Assembly: GCA_947579665.1 (NCBI GenBank)
Contig: OX388351.1
Location: 3,720,001 to 3,784,000, forward strand
DNA: 64,000 nucleotides
Reading direction: 5' to 3'
From: Sympetrum striolatum
Taxonomy: Eukaryota; Arthropoda; Insecta; Odonata; Libellulidae
Shown: piece by piece, positions 1 to 13,370 of the stretch
Numbering within the stretch: the stretch's first letter is position 1
How the letters are laid out: each line of letters begins with the position of its first letter
Made by a program: the position numbers and the translations under genes
The notes under the pieces: generated by a model
What the model was told of the DNA's origin: nothing
Seen by the model: the letters and a program-made list of their open reading frames with translations, nothing else
Database searches by the model: none

Positions 1-720
1 AAGATTTTGTATTCTTCCACCATTTGGCATAAAAAGCGAACAGGAGTCGAAGGCGCCACCCTTCGCCACCCTAAGTCACCATAAGTCAGATTCACTCTGG
101 TCACTCCGGTCACGACGTCACGTCGGCACGAAATTATCGACGAAATTGCCACAAACGCAATAATGAAAATGAAAGTAACTCACTCTTCGATTTTAAAAAA
201 CACATTATTATATTATATAAAACAAAGAAAATGAATTGAACTCGATACAACATCCAGTATCAAGTTAACACACATTTCGTTTTTCGAAAATAGATCATTC
301 AATCACTTCTAACGATTGATTATGCACATCAATGTGAACGAAATCAACGATTTTTCTCTTCCTCTTCAGCTCGTAAAACGCGAACTATGGCCCGCGAAAA
401 CACACAGGCGCAGGAAAACACAGACGACGATCAACAGGAAAATAACGGAAGGAATGAATCGAATTGAATGCATCAATTAAATACAAAGTAACTCACACTT
501 TGATTTTCGGAAGCATAATTTAAATCACAACGATTGAATATACGCATCGATGTGAACAAAATCAATCAAACAACAAATAGACTTCTTCTTAACCTTAAAT
601 AGGCTAAAATGCTGGAACCGGGATTACAAAAAGGCATTTGTCGTCAGGGGTGACCGGTTGTTTACACCCTCAAAACTTAACAAAAATTTCATGAAAAATA
701 TGGATAATTTAATTCGTTAA
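1..720. repeat. Degenerate repeat block with a partial internal duplication
   Basis: Positions 172-350 and 489-575 share blocks in the same order: GTAACTCAC-(T/A)CT, then (A)ACGATTGA(T/A)TATGCACATCA, then ATGTGAACGAAATCAA, with differences and a roughly 90-base gap in the second copy. Positions 40-125 carry short C-rich reiterations of CGCCACCCT and GGTCAC. The layout suggests an old tandem duplication inside a mobile element or satellite remnant. No coding frame is recognisable. Confidence 0.5.
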
Positions 721-2400
721 CAATAAAAAATTACCAAAATAAGTTTCTTCATTTAGTTTCACTTCTTTTGGTGCTTTTATGAATTTTGTATGACCATTTT
801 TAATTTAATCCCTGCCGCGGCAAAAATGAAGCTGACGTGCATTTCTTACGGAAAAGCGTCGACTCGTCTGGGATAGAACCGAGGACATAATGTCGACATT
901 TTTCAAAATAGAAACACTTTCGTATTTGAATGTAACGTTTTATTAAATTTAACGTCAATCGACCGAGTATATTTCGAGTTTTGCGGCCACAAACATACGC
1001 ATGCTGAATTTTTATATATAAGATTACTTTTACCGTGGTAACATTAATATGTCAATTGAAATATTATTTTTCCTTAAAAAATGACTTAATAGATGAATGA
1101 TATACATTTTAACTGCTATTATATTCTACTTTAGAATATTTCAGATGAATCGATATTCGAGAAAAGGAGCTAATTAATCATCTAAATTTAAGAAGGTTGC
1201 TCGGTTTAGTAATCCTTCGGTTAGAAAGTCAATCTCTCCGGGAACATTGGCTTAGATGTAGGTTTATAAACATATTGTTTTGACGTAACGACAAAGTATA
1301 GTTATCAATCAGTACTTGCCTTGCTGAGCTTCGAACTTTTTCGTTCTAGAAGAAAAAAATACTGATTTTTCATCACCAAAGGCGTTGGGACAACTTCAGG
1401 CCCCTAAGAGACTATTAATCTTAAAAAAACAACAAAACATCCTTTACGGGCCGCTTTAACTGTTGGGCCTTAATTTAGTAGCGCTTAATTGTGAGTCCGT
1501 CCCAGTGTGCGAATATATCGAAGAAAATGTGCAATGAAAATAACACTGTATCGATAAGGGTAGAACGTAGAAAAGCATTTTCAGTTCCCTCATTCGAACT
1601 CATAGACCCTTAAATACCATAATTAATTGCCCCAATGAGGTAGTTTTAAAAGAGACCCTTAATATAGAGAATGATGCAGAGAAAGTCAATTTTAGTCCTT
1701 TATTCTCTTAAAACCTGAACAGCTCTAAATAAGTATAGCAAAACAATCACGGCTCAATTATACGTTTGACTGTAGTAGATAAAAATAGTTTATAATAATA
1801 AATCTGTAACCACTGAAATCTCCTTTGTTACGAACAGTTCTGACTTTAATCTCCTTCGCAATTTTGAGCCCTACACTTTTCATATAGCTAAGGTTAAGTG
1901 CGAAATCTTTGCTTCATCTAAGAAATCACTTCACACATTGCACTCTTAATGAGTAAAATGATTGAGCGTTGCGTTATATGTAGGTAAGGTAATATAAAAG
2001 AGCTGTAATTGGAATAATTGCTCGATTCGCTGATTATCAAGGTGGCGTCTGTCGTGGATCTATGCAGCTACAGCATTCATTGAAGTGACATAAAATGTAT
2101 CTATTTGTGAGGAATAAAATACAATAAAAAGCTCAAAAGCTATAGAGCTCAGTTGTTTTAACCTTTATCTCTTATCCCGGTTTTGGAAATAAGACTTCTC
2201 CTAAAGCAGTTCTAACTACTTGGTCTCTCTAATTTTCCAGAGGGAAGTTTCGCTGTACGTAAGCAAAGACGCCGGGATCGATACTTATTTAATAGTAAAC
2301 CATAGTATATAAACTGAAATTGTCTGGGAAGTGGAAAGCAAGCCGGAATCAGTAATATACGAAAGACGAATGCTTCCTTAAACGCATCTTTCCCAATCAA
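721..2400. other. AT-rich intronic sequence
   Basis: Low-complexity AT-rich DNA with short A/T runs and no long open frame. Nothing recognisable on either strand. Confidence 0.6.
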
Positions 2401-3060
2401 ACTTCATCGCCACTGCGTTAATCTCTAGCAAATTGCCCTTCTTTTTACACAGCCACAAATAAACGGGGATTTTATTCCGAGCAATTACGGGTCGTTTAAT
2501 TCCTCTTTCCTTCCAACAATTCGTGCGATCTAGATGGCGACGAGATTAAGGACTTCCCTCTGCATAAAACGGAGGAAAAAACGCGTAGATAGTCGCGATA
2601 CATACTTAGTTAAATCCATTAGAAGATCCCCACCCTCGTATTACATTCCTATTCATTTCTGCAACATGAATATTCCCTTCATGTGCCCGTTCTCCCCTTC
2701 CGACACGTCCCCCCGGCAATTAAGTAGGGATTGTTTGACTTCATGAGTCTTTAATTTTTAATTTAAATGCATTCGTGGAGTTTGTTTTCCTTTTGTTCGC
2801 TCAGAAAGAGGTAACTAACGCTAATGGCTTGACGAGGAGGAGGATCATTAACCGTGGAGCTGAGGTCAGTTATGCATCCATCACCATGGTAACTGACACG
2901 CCCACATGGCAACCTTCACTTCTCCTCCCTTTTTGTGTGGTCCTTTCTCTGCCCTCAAATCTGCCTTCCGCTCTAAAACCCTGCCTGAATTAACACCTTT
3001 CCCTCATTGCGGTCGGCTAATCTTTCTTCATCAAGTGCGCGGTTCTACGAGTTGAATTAT
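2401..3060. other. Moderately GC-richer, pyrimidine-rich patch
   Basis: A stretch less AT-rich than its flanks, with C/T-rich runs (2690-2715 and 2905-2990). Two 70-residue open frames on the plus strand match no family and have no convincing splice context. Possibly a conserved non-coding segment; low confidence. Confidence 0.35.
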
Positions 3061-6000
3061 TGGCGAAAAACCTGAAGTGTTCAGGATTATCAGGATGTTG
3101 ACACAGTTAAGTGTTTATTAGAATGTTGGCAAAGTGAAATTTGTTCACGACTGACATTTTTCGATATCATGCATAAATTGCTTTCAGTGTCTTAATATGA
3201 AAATTAGAAATTTTAATCTACTATTAAGTATAAGTACCTGCAAATTCATGCAACATCTCTTAGCATTTAGAATATACAACGCCATATTTAATCTTATTAA
3301 TTCTCCTTACAAGCAGGCTACTGATTTTAACTCGTATTTTTAAATTTTAATCGCAGGATAAATATAGGAGAAATCGTGTTTTGCTCTATAAAAAAAGTTC
3401 ACCTTCTACAAGGAAAGTGATTTAGAATGGCCTATTATTCCATGATTTCGAATGGCCCACCAACAATTTTAGATTTCCGTATTCAGCTCTTACATTTAAA
3501 TTTATCCCCATCGACGCAATGGGATACTACATGATTATTTACGATAAAACGCACTGGTAGACATGTGATTTTGCATTCAGGTGTCAGCGACTTTTAAAAA
3601 TGATTGCAAAATTTATCGTTTTACGTCATACACGAAAATATCGCAATTTGGAGTTCCTTATAATAGCCTATACTGTCAGTCATAAATTGTTAAAATTATA
3701 TTATTTTCAGATAATTGCGCTGTTATCATTGTCCACATGTACATGAATTTCCTCTTGATGTGTGAACATCGTGTCAAAGTATTTCGTTTGATATTGAATA
3801 ATCTTGCCCCATAAGATACCTGTAGTAGCCTGTAAAATAGACAGATAGCCTATAAAATTATGCATTGATACCTAGAATTTCTTATAATTTTATTCATTTA
3901 ATTCACTGTTTAATTCCTAATTTTTCCGAGTAATTTTAGAGGTCTCTCAACGCTATTTCCCATGATCTATAAATTTGCACATTTAGATTCTGTCCTTGGG
4001 AGTATTTCTTTTAATTGAATTAATTTTCAACTGTCTGATTAGCCCATTCCATCGCCATCTTATCTAGCGTTTCTTAGACCATTGAGGCAATAACATTTCC
4101 TATTGTGCCATGTTAAACATGTACTTATTTAAATTTTATGTGGCCATAATTAGGGGTTGCCTTAGCATAAGAACCCTCGTTTTATAGGGTCGTAAAGTTC
4201 CACTTCAGTTTCCATCGACAAAAAGCTTAGGAAACTACATTTTCCTGCTGATGATAATGGAATTTTTAAGGGAATTATTCAAATGAAGGACAAATTAATT
4301 GCTATGAATCATTCGTTAGCTATCGCCGCCACATCGGAGTGACGTAATTGAATTGTTAGCCAGACATTGATGGAATGCCATCAAGATGTCGCTGCACAAT
4401 GCGTGACGCTTAGAGCTGGTTCTTTGCCCCAAAATGACAGAGAACGAGTTTTTAGTGTTCCGCGGAGTAGTTCTAGTCCACTTCCTTATTCCTAAAAATA
4501 TTAAATGTCGTTTGATTAGGTAAGCAACATTTCTTATGTATGCCAAAACTTTGTGTATCATGGTGGTATCGAGATTTTAAGACATTATTGAGGATATCAG
4601 CAATACATTTGATTAACTCCTTTCACTACTAACTTTAGTATGTACCTGTGCTTCTTTATCATGCCCTACCCGATCACTTCTAATGTTTACTCAAGTACCC
4701 GAACTTTACCTTCCATGAAATTATTGCTTCTCTTAAAAAAGTCGCTTTCTTACTCAGTTGATGTTAAAGTTAAATATGACGGGAAGTTTTAACCGAAAAT
4801 AAATTGAATACTGATACTGAGAAATATTAATTTATATAATTTTTTCATATATTCAACTTTTTTATTATAATTTAGACCTTCTAAATGACTTCGTTTAATT
4901 TTTCAAAACATTGATTAATTTATCTATTGTGTTTTTGTTACGTCTTCATTATACTTAGTTATGCTAAAGTAATATTAACAAAACTTATGTTCATTAACTA
5001 CATTCAGCTGTATTTAGTATGCGTTGCGCCCATAAATTTACTTATTTTGTTTCTTTGTTTGCTTGGATATTTACTGAGTCAAAGAATGACAGTGACGATA
5101 TAGAGTGAAATCTCCCTATTTTGATTTGATTCCCAACCCGCTTTTGCCCATAACATATACACTTGCATTTGATTCATGCAGCGAATTTATCTCAGCTTAA
5201 GATACCGCAGTTTTCAAATTAAGTTACGACAGACATCTTTAAAACTGAATGGCACACAAAAGACAGGTTGTCCTGGTAATGCGATAATGGTTCTGTTTTA
5301 TTGACTCGAATTAGCCTTTCCTCGTCCTCGTGGGTTTGTAGATTCTAAACTTTCACACTACACTCTCAACTTCTAGTATAATAGTATTATTTTAAAACTT
5401 CCTGAGAACTCGAATTCACTTTTTATGGTAGAAAGAACTCTTAATCACCTTCCTGGAAAATCTTGTCCCTTCAGTTACCCTTTTCTGCATCTACGAGTAT
5501 CTAAATCTAACAACTGGTTCGTGGGAAAGAGGTGACAAGTGTTGTTTACTGGAGTTGCCAGGATGAAAAGGTCAATTTAAAGAAAATGTATTGTTCAAGA
5601 TATTTTCTCACTCGATACCATGCATATTATACAGAGCTTGGAATTAATTATTATAATAATGAAATATTTTACCACTTGAGTTCAATAAGAACCAGTGTAA
5701 CTACTCCTTGTGACAGCGATGCCTTCTATTATTCATTCAAGGACTTTCTTGCCGAGTGTCTTATCTCACAACCGAGTTTCTTGCTTTCTCATTATCCGTA
5801 GAATTGCGTAGCAAAACAATATATTTATGTGAGATTTTCCTGAAATTTAATGTTCTCATAATTAAATATCACAGAAAAATCATTAGAAGTCATCAAGTTA
5901 TTCGGAATTGTAATCAAAGGTTTTTCTTGTGCTCAAAGAAATATCTAAGGTTAACACAGGAAAGGGTAATATCTAACTCAGCCTTATGTTTATCAGCACA

Positions 6001-6750
6001 TTTTTTATTCTATAGTTTTTTTTGAAGCTGTTATGATTTCGATGTTCGTAGCCTGAGTGATCAAATACCTCTAGGGAATATTAATGTTTCTCTCATTTCT
6101 AAAATGACCGAATGTTTTCAGTAGATAGTTTTTGCAAAATTATTTCACTTGGATAACTTTCTCACTGTCGATTGTTTTACATAAGTTCCTCTGGTGTAGG
6201 AAAAAGTATGTTAATGCTGTCCTTCTAGTGATAAGTTAGTCGATAAAATCATTTACTGTTACTGTCAAATTGAATGATTCTTATCGAGGTTAAATTCTCA
6301 AAAGTAACTTAGGAAAGATAAAAAGAATACACCCCAAATATTATCTGCACTCTTAAGCCGTAATTAATTTTTATTTGCAAAATGAATGCAGACTCACAGT
6401 AACATAATGTTAATAGTTTTTGCAAAGTATTGTATGTAGATCAGCTATAAAAAGTCCTGTATTTTTCATTCACCCAACGAAGGCATATAAACAACGCCAT
6501 ATATAGGTAAATATAACATTTTTATATTAATGCATCAGATTTATCTGCCGGAATTTCACGATATTGTTAGGCAATTAAAAGTAATGCCTTAAGATAGCAA
6601 ATAATAAAAAAATTTAAGATATGAAAATAATATATTTTAACAATATTTTCATATTAACTCGGCTATTTCATTCACCTTAAATGTATTTGCACTCCTTGGA
6701 ATGGCAAATATCAATCAATATTATTTTGTCAGCTTTTCCTTCGTACAGCG
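3061..6750. other. Long AT-rich stretch without identifiable features
   Basis: Strongly AT-rich throughout. Overlapping plus-strand open frames at 5532-6025 encode low-complexity Y/F/S/I-rich sequence typical of translated AT-rich non-coding DNA. No repeat, RNA gene or exon seen. Confidence 0.6.
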
Positions 6751-7330
6751 CATAACCTTTCTCCGCGAAAGTGTATCTGGGATTCTCACTCCTCATAATC
6801 GGTTGCTGCGTTCCCTTCCGTGACTTCCAGGGAAATGGCATGGCCAGGTAGGGGGCGTGGGTGGCTAAGTGGCCTCAAAGCCGCCCTTGTGCGAGAGATG
6901 GACGGGATGTCATTAAAGTCGCCTCTTGTCTGCTCTATGTCTCCCCAGAAAGACAACGTACTCAGACACCTTCCCTTCCATTTCCCTCCGCCACCCACGG
7001 TTGGCGCCACCAGCGTCTTCCTACTCCATTCATTTCCTTCGCCGCACTACAATTTTTTCTTCTCCTCCGGGGGCAGCCAACCATTCCGATTCCTCCCCTT
7101 TTTGTGTCGTCTTTGGCCCCTCCGTGTCTTTCCATCGCCTCCCCCTCGATCTGCCATTTTACCGCCCCATTCAACCCTCGCTAATTGAAGAGTGCAACAT
7201 CCGCTCGATTTTTTTCGTTTCGTTGTTGTCGTGCGGAATCGCCGCCTATCCGGAGACTTCGGTACTATAATTCGGAGGTATGTTATTTTTTCACCTCGAC
7301 CGGATGTCCTGCAGGGAAATTGTTTCGTCA
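6751..7330. other. GC-elevated, C/T-rich island
   Basis: Sharp rise in GC against AT-rich flanks, with C/T-rich tracts at 6965-7180 on the plus strand. Open frames exist on both strands in several registers because stop codons are rare here, and none resembles a known protein. The context inside a developmental gene intron makes a regulatory element the likeliest reading, by inference. Confidence 0.45.
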
Positions 7331-8536
7331 TTACGACGTTTGTTAGGAGTCTTTTTCGGGTATGTTAAGAGTTTTTTTGATTTGGACTACGATCGTCTCT
7401 CCCGTACAAAAGAGAGGCTGAATTCCGGATATCGCGGAAGATTGTGCTCTGTTTTCCTTTTCGTGACTGAGTTATTTATATAATGTTTTCATCGAGAACG
7501 TGTGGTCCGTCCGTTTCGTTTTGCGTCTTTTGTGAAAGATGTGATGTTGACTTGTGTGGTTCTTTCGAATGCGCGGGAAAAATACTTGTAGAAGAAACGC
7601 ATCCGCGAAGATTGATCCATTTGGGAATGAATGGGCATGAATCAAGGACACGTCAGGAATATATTAACAATCTTTCCAAACGCTTATTCCAACAAGATTT
7701 ATCTATTTTATCCTTTGTTATTATTCATAGGATTTAAACCCCTAATTTCTCAACTTTCTGTCCGCCTTGTAACACTTGTGAATTCAGTTGAATTCCCTTT
7801 CATACTTAAAGTTTGGGACTGTGAATCAAAATCTGTTTAGCCAAAAAATAAAATCGCTTTGCAAAAATTCCACTGTCTTATTTTCTATTTTTATTTTAAG
7901 ATGTGATTTGAAGAACAAATTGCGGTCCGATAAAAGAGTTGCTTCGCAAAATAATACAATTTCTGTTTCAGCAAAATCTATAGCTAATTCAGTCATGATG
8001 GTATGTATACCTTCGCCGCAACTGATAGCTTTAGTACAAGCGGTTATAATATCAACAGCTTGGGCCGTGACTTTATGGTATGGATATATTAGGAATAAAA
8101 GTGAAACCAACTTTTACAAATCATGGTCGTATTCTAATAAAATATTTGGTGGTATTGTAAAAATTGGTTTTTGGTTTGGTTTTGCTCCAAAAGCGGTGAT
8201 ATTTTAAGTAAGTTTCCCTTACTCCTCACCTCGTCTTAGAACAGTCTGAATTGAATGAACTTAATTAAATATTTAAGTAATCTGCAGATTATAACAAGGC
8301 CAAATAACGATGATACCAACCATATCCACCAACAACGATGCTATATGCTTTTGGGGAAAGTATAAACTATGATTTTGTCTTCATTCTCCAAACCAACTCT
8401 TTGCTTTTGAAGCATTGGAATCATTAGAGATTAATATCAAGTGGTACTGGAATTCTTTATCTTTCTTATCATGCTCATTAGATGTACCAATTCCCTTTCT
8501 TAATGAAGGAAATCTTTTTAGGTGTTCGTCCTCTTC
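7331..8536. other. Mixed AT-rich sequence, no recognised gene
   Basis: Contains an open frame of 139 codons on the plus strand (7788-8207) and an overlapping antisense frame (7826-8110). Composition (K/S/F/I-rich) and lack of any motif argue that both are chance. Nothing else seen. Confidence 0.5.
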
Positions 8537-8980
8537 CTACTGATCTGTTCGCGCTCTTTCTTTTGCGCCATAATTTCTTTTTGTTTTTCCACTTGGCTCA
8601 TTCACAAACAATGAGTCCATTCGTACGTAACAGTGCTCTGTGGCAACTTCCATGAATGACCACTTCTCTGGAAGCCCTCTTGAGGAGGAGGACGTAGGGC
8701 GTGTTCCTCTTTGGAGGAGAAATAAGGCCTTGAATCCACCTCCTGGTAGAGTGCCTCCACAGTGACTCCATGTCATTATCGTCCGCGTATTTATAATGGC
8801 ACAAATTAGCGTGAAATCGTGACTAATTGCCTCGAAGTAATACGCCGCCAGCGAGATGACGACAGATGCGGCGCAGAGGTCCATGTTTTATGCACAGGAA
8901 CGCCTGCTTGTCGTGTGCGCTGGAGCGTTTGTTTTAAATGCATTTACGATATGCAAGCAAGCGGATGGATGCGCATACAG
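8537..8980. other. Moderate-GC patch with a 115-codon minus-strand open frame
   Basis: GC is higher than the flanks. The minus frame 8537-8884 translates to sequence with no motif I recognise, no signal peptide and no domain. Tandem-like GGAGGA runs occur near 8680-8725. Candidate regulatory patch or old exon; unresolved. Confidence 0.3.
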
Positions 8981-10013
8981 TAAACTGATAATGTCTGATT
9001 AAATTATCACGTGAACTTTGATTCTATATTCTGTTGATTCATAATAATAGAAAAATAGGTCTTTGTTTGGGTAAGATTAAGATTTCCCCTTCCATCAATC
9101 CTATCGACGTATTATTTACAGCATAACATTTAAATAAATGAAATGGAACAAAAGAATCGTCAATCTTAAATATTTAAAGAGATAATCGAGGTAAGGAGCA
9201 TGAGAACGAAAAAAGGAAATTTCCTTTTTTCTAAGGAGTTAAAACGAGAAATGTAATTCTTAACTGCATTTTAGTGAGATTCGTTACTATCGATACCAAA
9301 CATTTTACGTGGTAGATGAAATTGCAGATTTTTCAAGGCAATAGTAAGTTATATCGTTTTTAGGTTAGCATTGTCGAGTTTACAAAGCACATGCTGTTTG
9401 AGAGTATCGATTCACTTTAAATCTTCACTTATTGACACTTTTCATCGATTAATTTCGTTGTGCGTCTTCGATGAGAGATGCCGAGTCGTGAATTGAGTAT
9501 TGAGGTAACCTTGTTGACCGAGAGACAGTTAATCAAATAAGTTTGTCTCTTAACGTTCTAATTTAGTCATCTAGTTGCACTGCTCAGTAGTAAAAATAAA
9601 AAAGCTTTTAAACTAAAATGCAGACCAGCACAAGCAGTTTGCTAAAACCAGATTTGTGGCCGAACTGAACAGTTTAAGTATTTGACTTCAGACCCGTACC
9701 TATTCGTGAGATAGGTAGAACATTTCCTTCAAATAAAGCATAAAGTAAATTTTAAAGAAATTTGATAATCTAATAATTCTTTAATAAGAAACCTGGTGTG
9801 CTTTAGATTCGGGTTAGTCAAACTTCATTTGTTCCTACTCACTAAAAGAAATTAATCATTTTTCTTGTTTGAAAACTGGCGTTGATATGTTTCCTTCTCA
9901 CAGGAGCTATTCTCCTCCTATTTCATCGTATCTGTTATTTCAGTAATGTAAATTACTAGGGTTGGATGTGAAAGAGATTTATTAGATTCAATTTCTCCTG
10001 AAATAAAGCCGTT
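8981..10013. other. AT-rich intronic sequence
   Basis: AT-rich with no open frame above 60 codons. It contains the perfect palindrome listed at 9208-9231; otherwise nothing seen. Confidence 0.55.
9208..9231. repeat. Perfect 24-bp palindrome
   Basis: GAAAAAAGGAAA followed immediately by its exact reverse complement. It is purine-rich on one half and pyrimidine-rich on the other, with no spacer. It could extrude as a cruciform or be a chance product of A/T runs; no function known. Confidence 0.8.
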
Positions 10014-10101
10014 ACATTATAAATGATAAACAAACTTAGTAATTTCCACAATAAAAAAAATTATTGTGGAAATTACCAAGTTTGTTTATCATTTTTAATG
10101 T
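10014..10101. repeat. Near-perfect hairpin: 41-bp arms, 6-base A loop
   Basis: The left arm 10014-10054 pairs with 10061-10101 with two mismatches (one inside CTTAGTA/TACCAAG, one at the T/T pair near the outer end); the loop is AAAAAA. The arms contain GATAAACAAAC. This may be a tiny fold-back/MITE or a hairpin RNA. In a minus-strand transcript, the direction of the host gene, the first mismatch becomes a G-U wobble. A related core (15 of 16 bases) occurs at 57803-57818. Confidence 0.9.
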
Positions 10102-10751
10102 CGTTCCACGAAGTACAGCCAGAGAAATTAGATTTCACCCGTTATATTATTATTATATTAATGCAGGAGCGCGCAAACATGACGGTTTTCACGGTATAAT
10201 TTTGGATATACCTCCCATTTTGTATTTCTGCGGCTAGCTGAAATACTTTCCCACTACCTTCCAGCATGAAAATTAGCACAACAAACTCGTATAATCGCCA
10301 TCTTCTATATTCGCGAACTTGTATCCTCCGCATATTGGGTGTAGCCGAAAGGCACTGCGAGTGCCTTCTACTTTTGATAAGTCGCTCTCTAAGATAAAGA
10401 CCAACCACAGGGGGGCTCTTACATGAAATGCTTAACTCTCATGTCTCTTTAGGAATGGAAAGAAATCCCAATAAAATAATATGACATCATTTAGTCTTTT
10501 ATTCTCCTACATTCCTAACTAATTTCGTTCTAATATCCAGAGGCCACAACAAGTCATTCTACAACTTATCAACAAAGCTTTGGACTACCGAGTTGAAATT
10601 CTTTTTTTCCATGTAAAGATTGCCTGATAATAGCTGTGAGTCAACAAGTAAACAGTCCCAATGAAAAACTGCGATGAAAATTACGAAGTTTGCGTCAATG
10701 TTGGAAATAAAATTTAGGTTTGAACGAGGAAGCCAAACCCGTAGTAACATG
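10102..10751. other. AT-rich intronic sequence
   Basis: Minus-strand open frames 10142-10408 and 10559-10810 have no recognisable motif. Nothing else seen. Confidence 0.5.
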
Positions 10752-10828
10752 ACTGGGACACGAACCAAGGTCTCCAATTTTCCAAAATAGCTGCCCGGAA
10801 AGTGGTACACCTGGGTTCGTGTCCTAGT
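10752..10828. repeat. Inverted repeat with 20-bp arms resembling a tRNA B box
   Basis: Left arm 10752-10771 (ACTGGGACACGAACCAAGGT) matches the reverse complement of 10809-10828 at 18 of 20 positions, with a 37-base spacer. The arm core GGTTCGTGTCC is close to the tRNA/SINE B-box consensus GGTTCGANNCC. No A box, CCA end or cloverleaf could be built, so this is not called a tRNA. It may be two halves of a tRNA-derived SINE pair or a fold-back element. Confidence 0.6.
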
Positions 10829-13370
10829 GATCTCGCTATTCTACAGAATTTAAAACAATATCCGTAGTTTCCATTTCTAAGTGTAAACTGAGTTACCAAT
10901 TTTTTTCTTTACTTTAGCTCCCTCCTACAAGGTAGAGCTTCGACATATCTGAGTCGTGTCTCTATTTTCCACTTCTTGTTTGAAGTTTACATTCCTTGCA
11001 GTAATTGCTGGAATCCCTTTACAAGACCTTATGTTTTCGGATGTAAGATATACAGAACCAATTGTAGAGGAACGTGATTTAGAGATAAATAAAAAGTTGG
11101 CAGCAGAGGGTTTCAATGGTTGGAGGGAAGCGGTGGCAAAGGGTCGCCGAGGGTGTTGGTGCATGACCGCGGAACAAGACTTTTCGACTCCTCCTTGCAT
11201 TCTGATCCCATCATTACCCTCTCTCTTTTCCTGTCAGTGTCAGGATCGGTAACGAAATATGTGAAGCTTCCGCCGAATGGAAATGCATCCTCCATTTGAA
11301 CTTTCTCCCAGTGAATATTTCTTAAATGAAGTGATTACAATGTTTAAATATCTAGATGTAATTCAGAATGATCTTTCATTGTTGAGATACGCAAAATTTT
11401 AATTAAATGATCTATGCAAGAATCAAGAATATATAATATCACACATATCTTTATATTTTCGGAAATGTATTTTCATTATAAAATTGACTCGTTTGAGAAC
11501 CGAACTCTTGATAATCAGCTCCCTTTCTCCTACTGTTACTGGATCTGTAATTTAATGGAAAGATCTGGCTCATGTATCAACAATCATCATCTTAAAAAGT
11601 AAAATATTATGGAAACATTTATTATAAATTAAATAATAATGAAACAGCTTACCAAGCAACCGAGAAGGGTGGTTTATGGGCTTGTGAAACTATGTTTCAA
11701 CGAATTTAATGAGGTTCACCTTAATGTAATTTTAATTTAATTACATATCATATGTTTCGTCACACGTCATATCACATTTATTTATTTTTAATTATATGTT
11801 CCTCATATAAGCTTGTGCATAGGTAAATATTACAAAACTTTGAAAGGAGCGACATTAGTTCCCCTTGGGATAATATCTTGCTTGGTGTAACAGATGCTTC
11901 ATTTTCCAGCTAAATAAATTCAATGTAGAAAATTGTGCCCTAAAATCACAAATCGCTTTACAAAATTAATTATCGGGTACAAAAAAGTCAATAAATTCGA
12001 TAATTTTTCAAAGGAAACGAAAGTAATTATCGAAGTCTGAGACGTCTTTCCCAATAAAGCAAAAAGAAGGATAAAGTGAAACCATTTTTACGTGAATAAT
12101 TTTAAATTGGTTATAACAATCAGTCCCAAGGAGGTCAAAGCCCTTCTCTTATGAATTTATTATTATTTCAGACTCCTTAAAGCGATACTTTTTTGATTCT
12201 TGAGCTCTTTGATAGTTCATTTCCCTGCATTTCAAAGAAATCCACCTCCATATCTTCTCGAACATTGACAGTTCTTCCTCACGCAGAAGTAAGAAATACC
12301 AGTCTCTGATAGCTTTTTTAAAAGCAGATGCAAAGCGCCTTTCCAATCATTCATCAAGCGTAGCTACTCATGTGCACCTCCGATAATTTCCAAGATAGCT
12401 TAATGTACGAAAAATTCATCATCGTTAGAGTAAGTTCATTTGGAAAACAAATTAACGCTCGTGGCGAAAATAAGTTCGTTTTATCTCGGAAAAAAACATT
12501 AACTCGCGGAGTTCGGGTATATTTTTTCTGTACTGAAAAATTTTTTCTTGAAAAAACTAATTAACGTCAATGGTCGTAAATAATTTAATTTTATCTGAAA
12601 TCGGTCGAAGCTCTATGAAGTCGGATGATTGAATTGCGTGCTTGTCGAGAAAGCTAATGACTAACAGCTGGTTTAATTTCCCTCAGAAGAAAGTGACTTC
12701 TATTAATTATTTTGTTTGTGCATTGAAATTTTCTTGTGACCCCGCGAATTTTCTTGTAAACTACGAAGTGGGACTGATCAATGAAAAAAGAAATAATTAT
12801 GTACTTTACCCGATTTATTTATTTATGTACTTACTTTACTAATATTTATATAAATCACTACGTGTATCATAAATTTCATACCTTTAATATTTGCAATACA
12901 TTTTATTATAATGCTGTATATAGTATTATTATATAACTAATGCTTTAGTAAATAATGCGAGAATTTATGTCGCATTTTTTTAAAGATTCAAATTGTAATA
13001 CTCATGGGTAATTTCCCATTTTCTTCATGTTACTTACAATGCCTGAGATTTTCAATAAAATTATTCCAAACATATTCTATCGCTCAGTTATTAATCACAT
13101 TATATTGAAATCGGTAAGGTTTCGAGCGAGAAGTTTTCTTGGCATATTTTCAAAAGGATTTTTCTAGCTCATCTAATTAGCGTTTCTTGATCTAGCTCTG
13201 ATAAAAAACAGTCTTGGAAAAAAGGCGGAAAGAGATTAACGTGTCAAAAAACAGGTTCGCCGTGATCGATTAATTGTCGCTCTAAACTTAAACCTTGCGC
13301 GAGGAAGTACAGATCATTTGTACAAAATCGTCCGTGTCAGAATAAGACATCAACAAATTCACCAGTTAAG
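10829..13370. other. Mostly AT-rich sequence, one small moderate-GC patch
   Basis: A moderate-GC stretch at about 11040-11290 has open frames on both strands (10956-11252 plus; 11113-11295 minus), neither recognisable. The remainder, especially 11600-13100, is very AT-rich with no features. Confidence 0.5.

Noticed and set aside
1..60. CCATTTGGCAT as the minus-strand start of a VWFQNRRAKW exon
   Set aside because: Only the AKW-like part fits; the following bases do not encode NRR or WFQ in reverse complement.
7788..8207. 139-codon plus-strand open frame
   Set aside because: K/S/F/I-rich with no motif and an overlapping 94-codon antisense frame; looks like translated AT-rich DNA.
10752..10828. 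tRNA gene
   Set aside because: A B-box-like word is present twice, but no A box, anticodon arm or acceptor stem could be paired.
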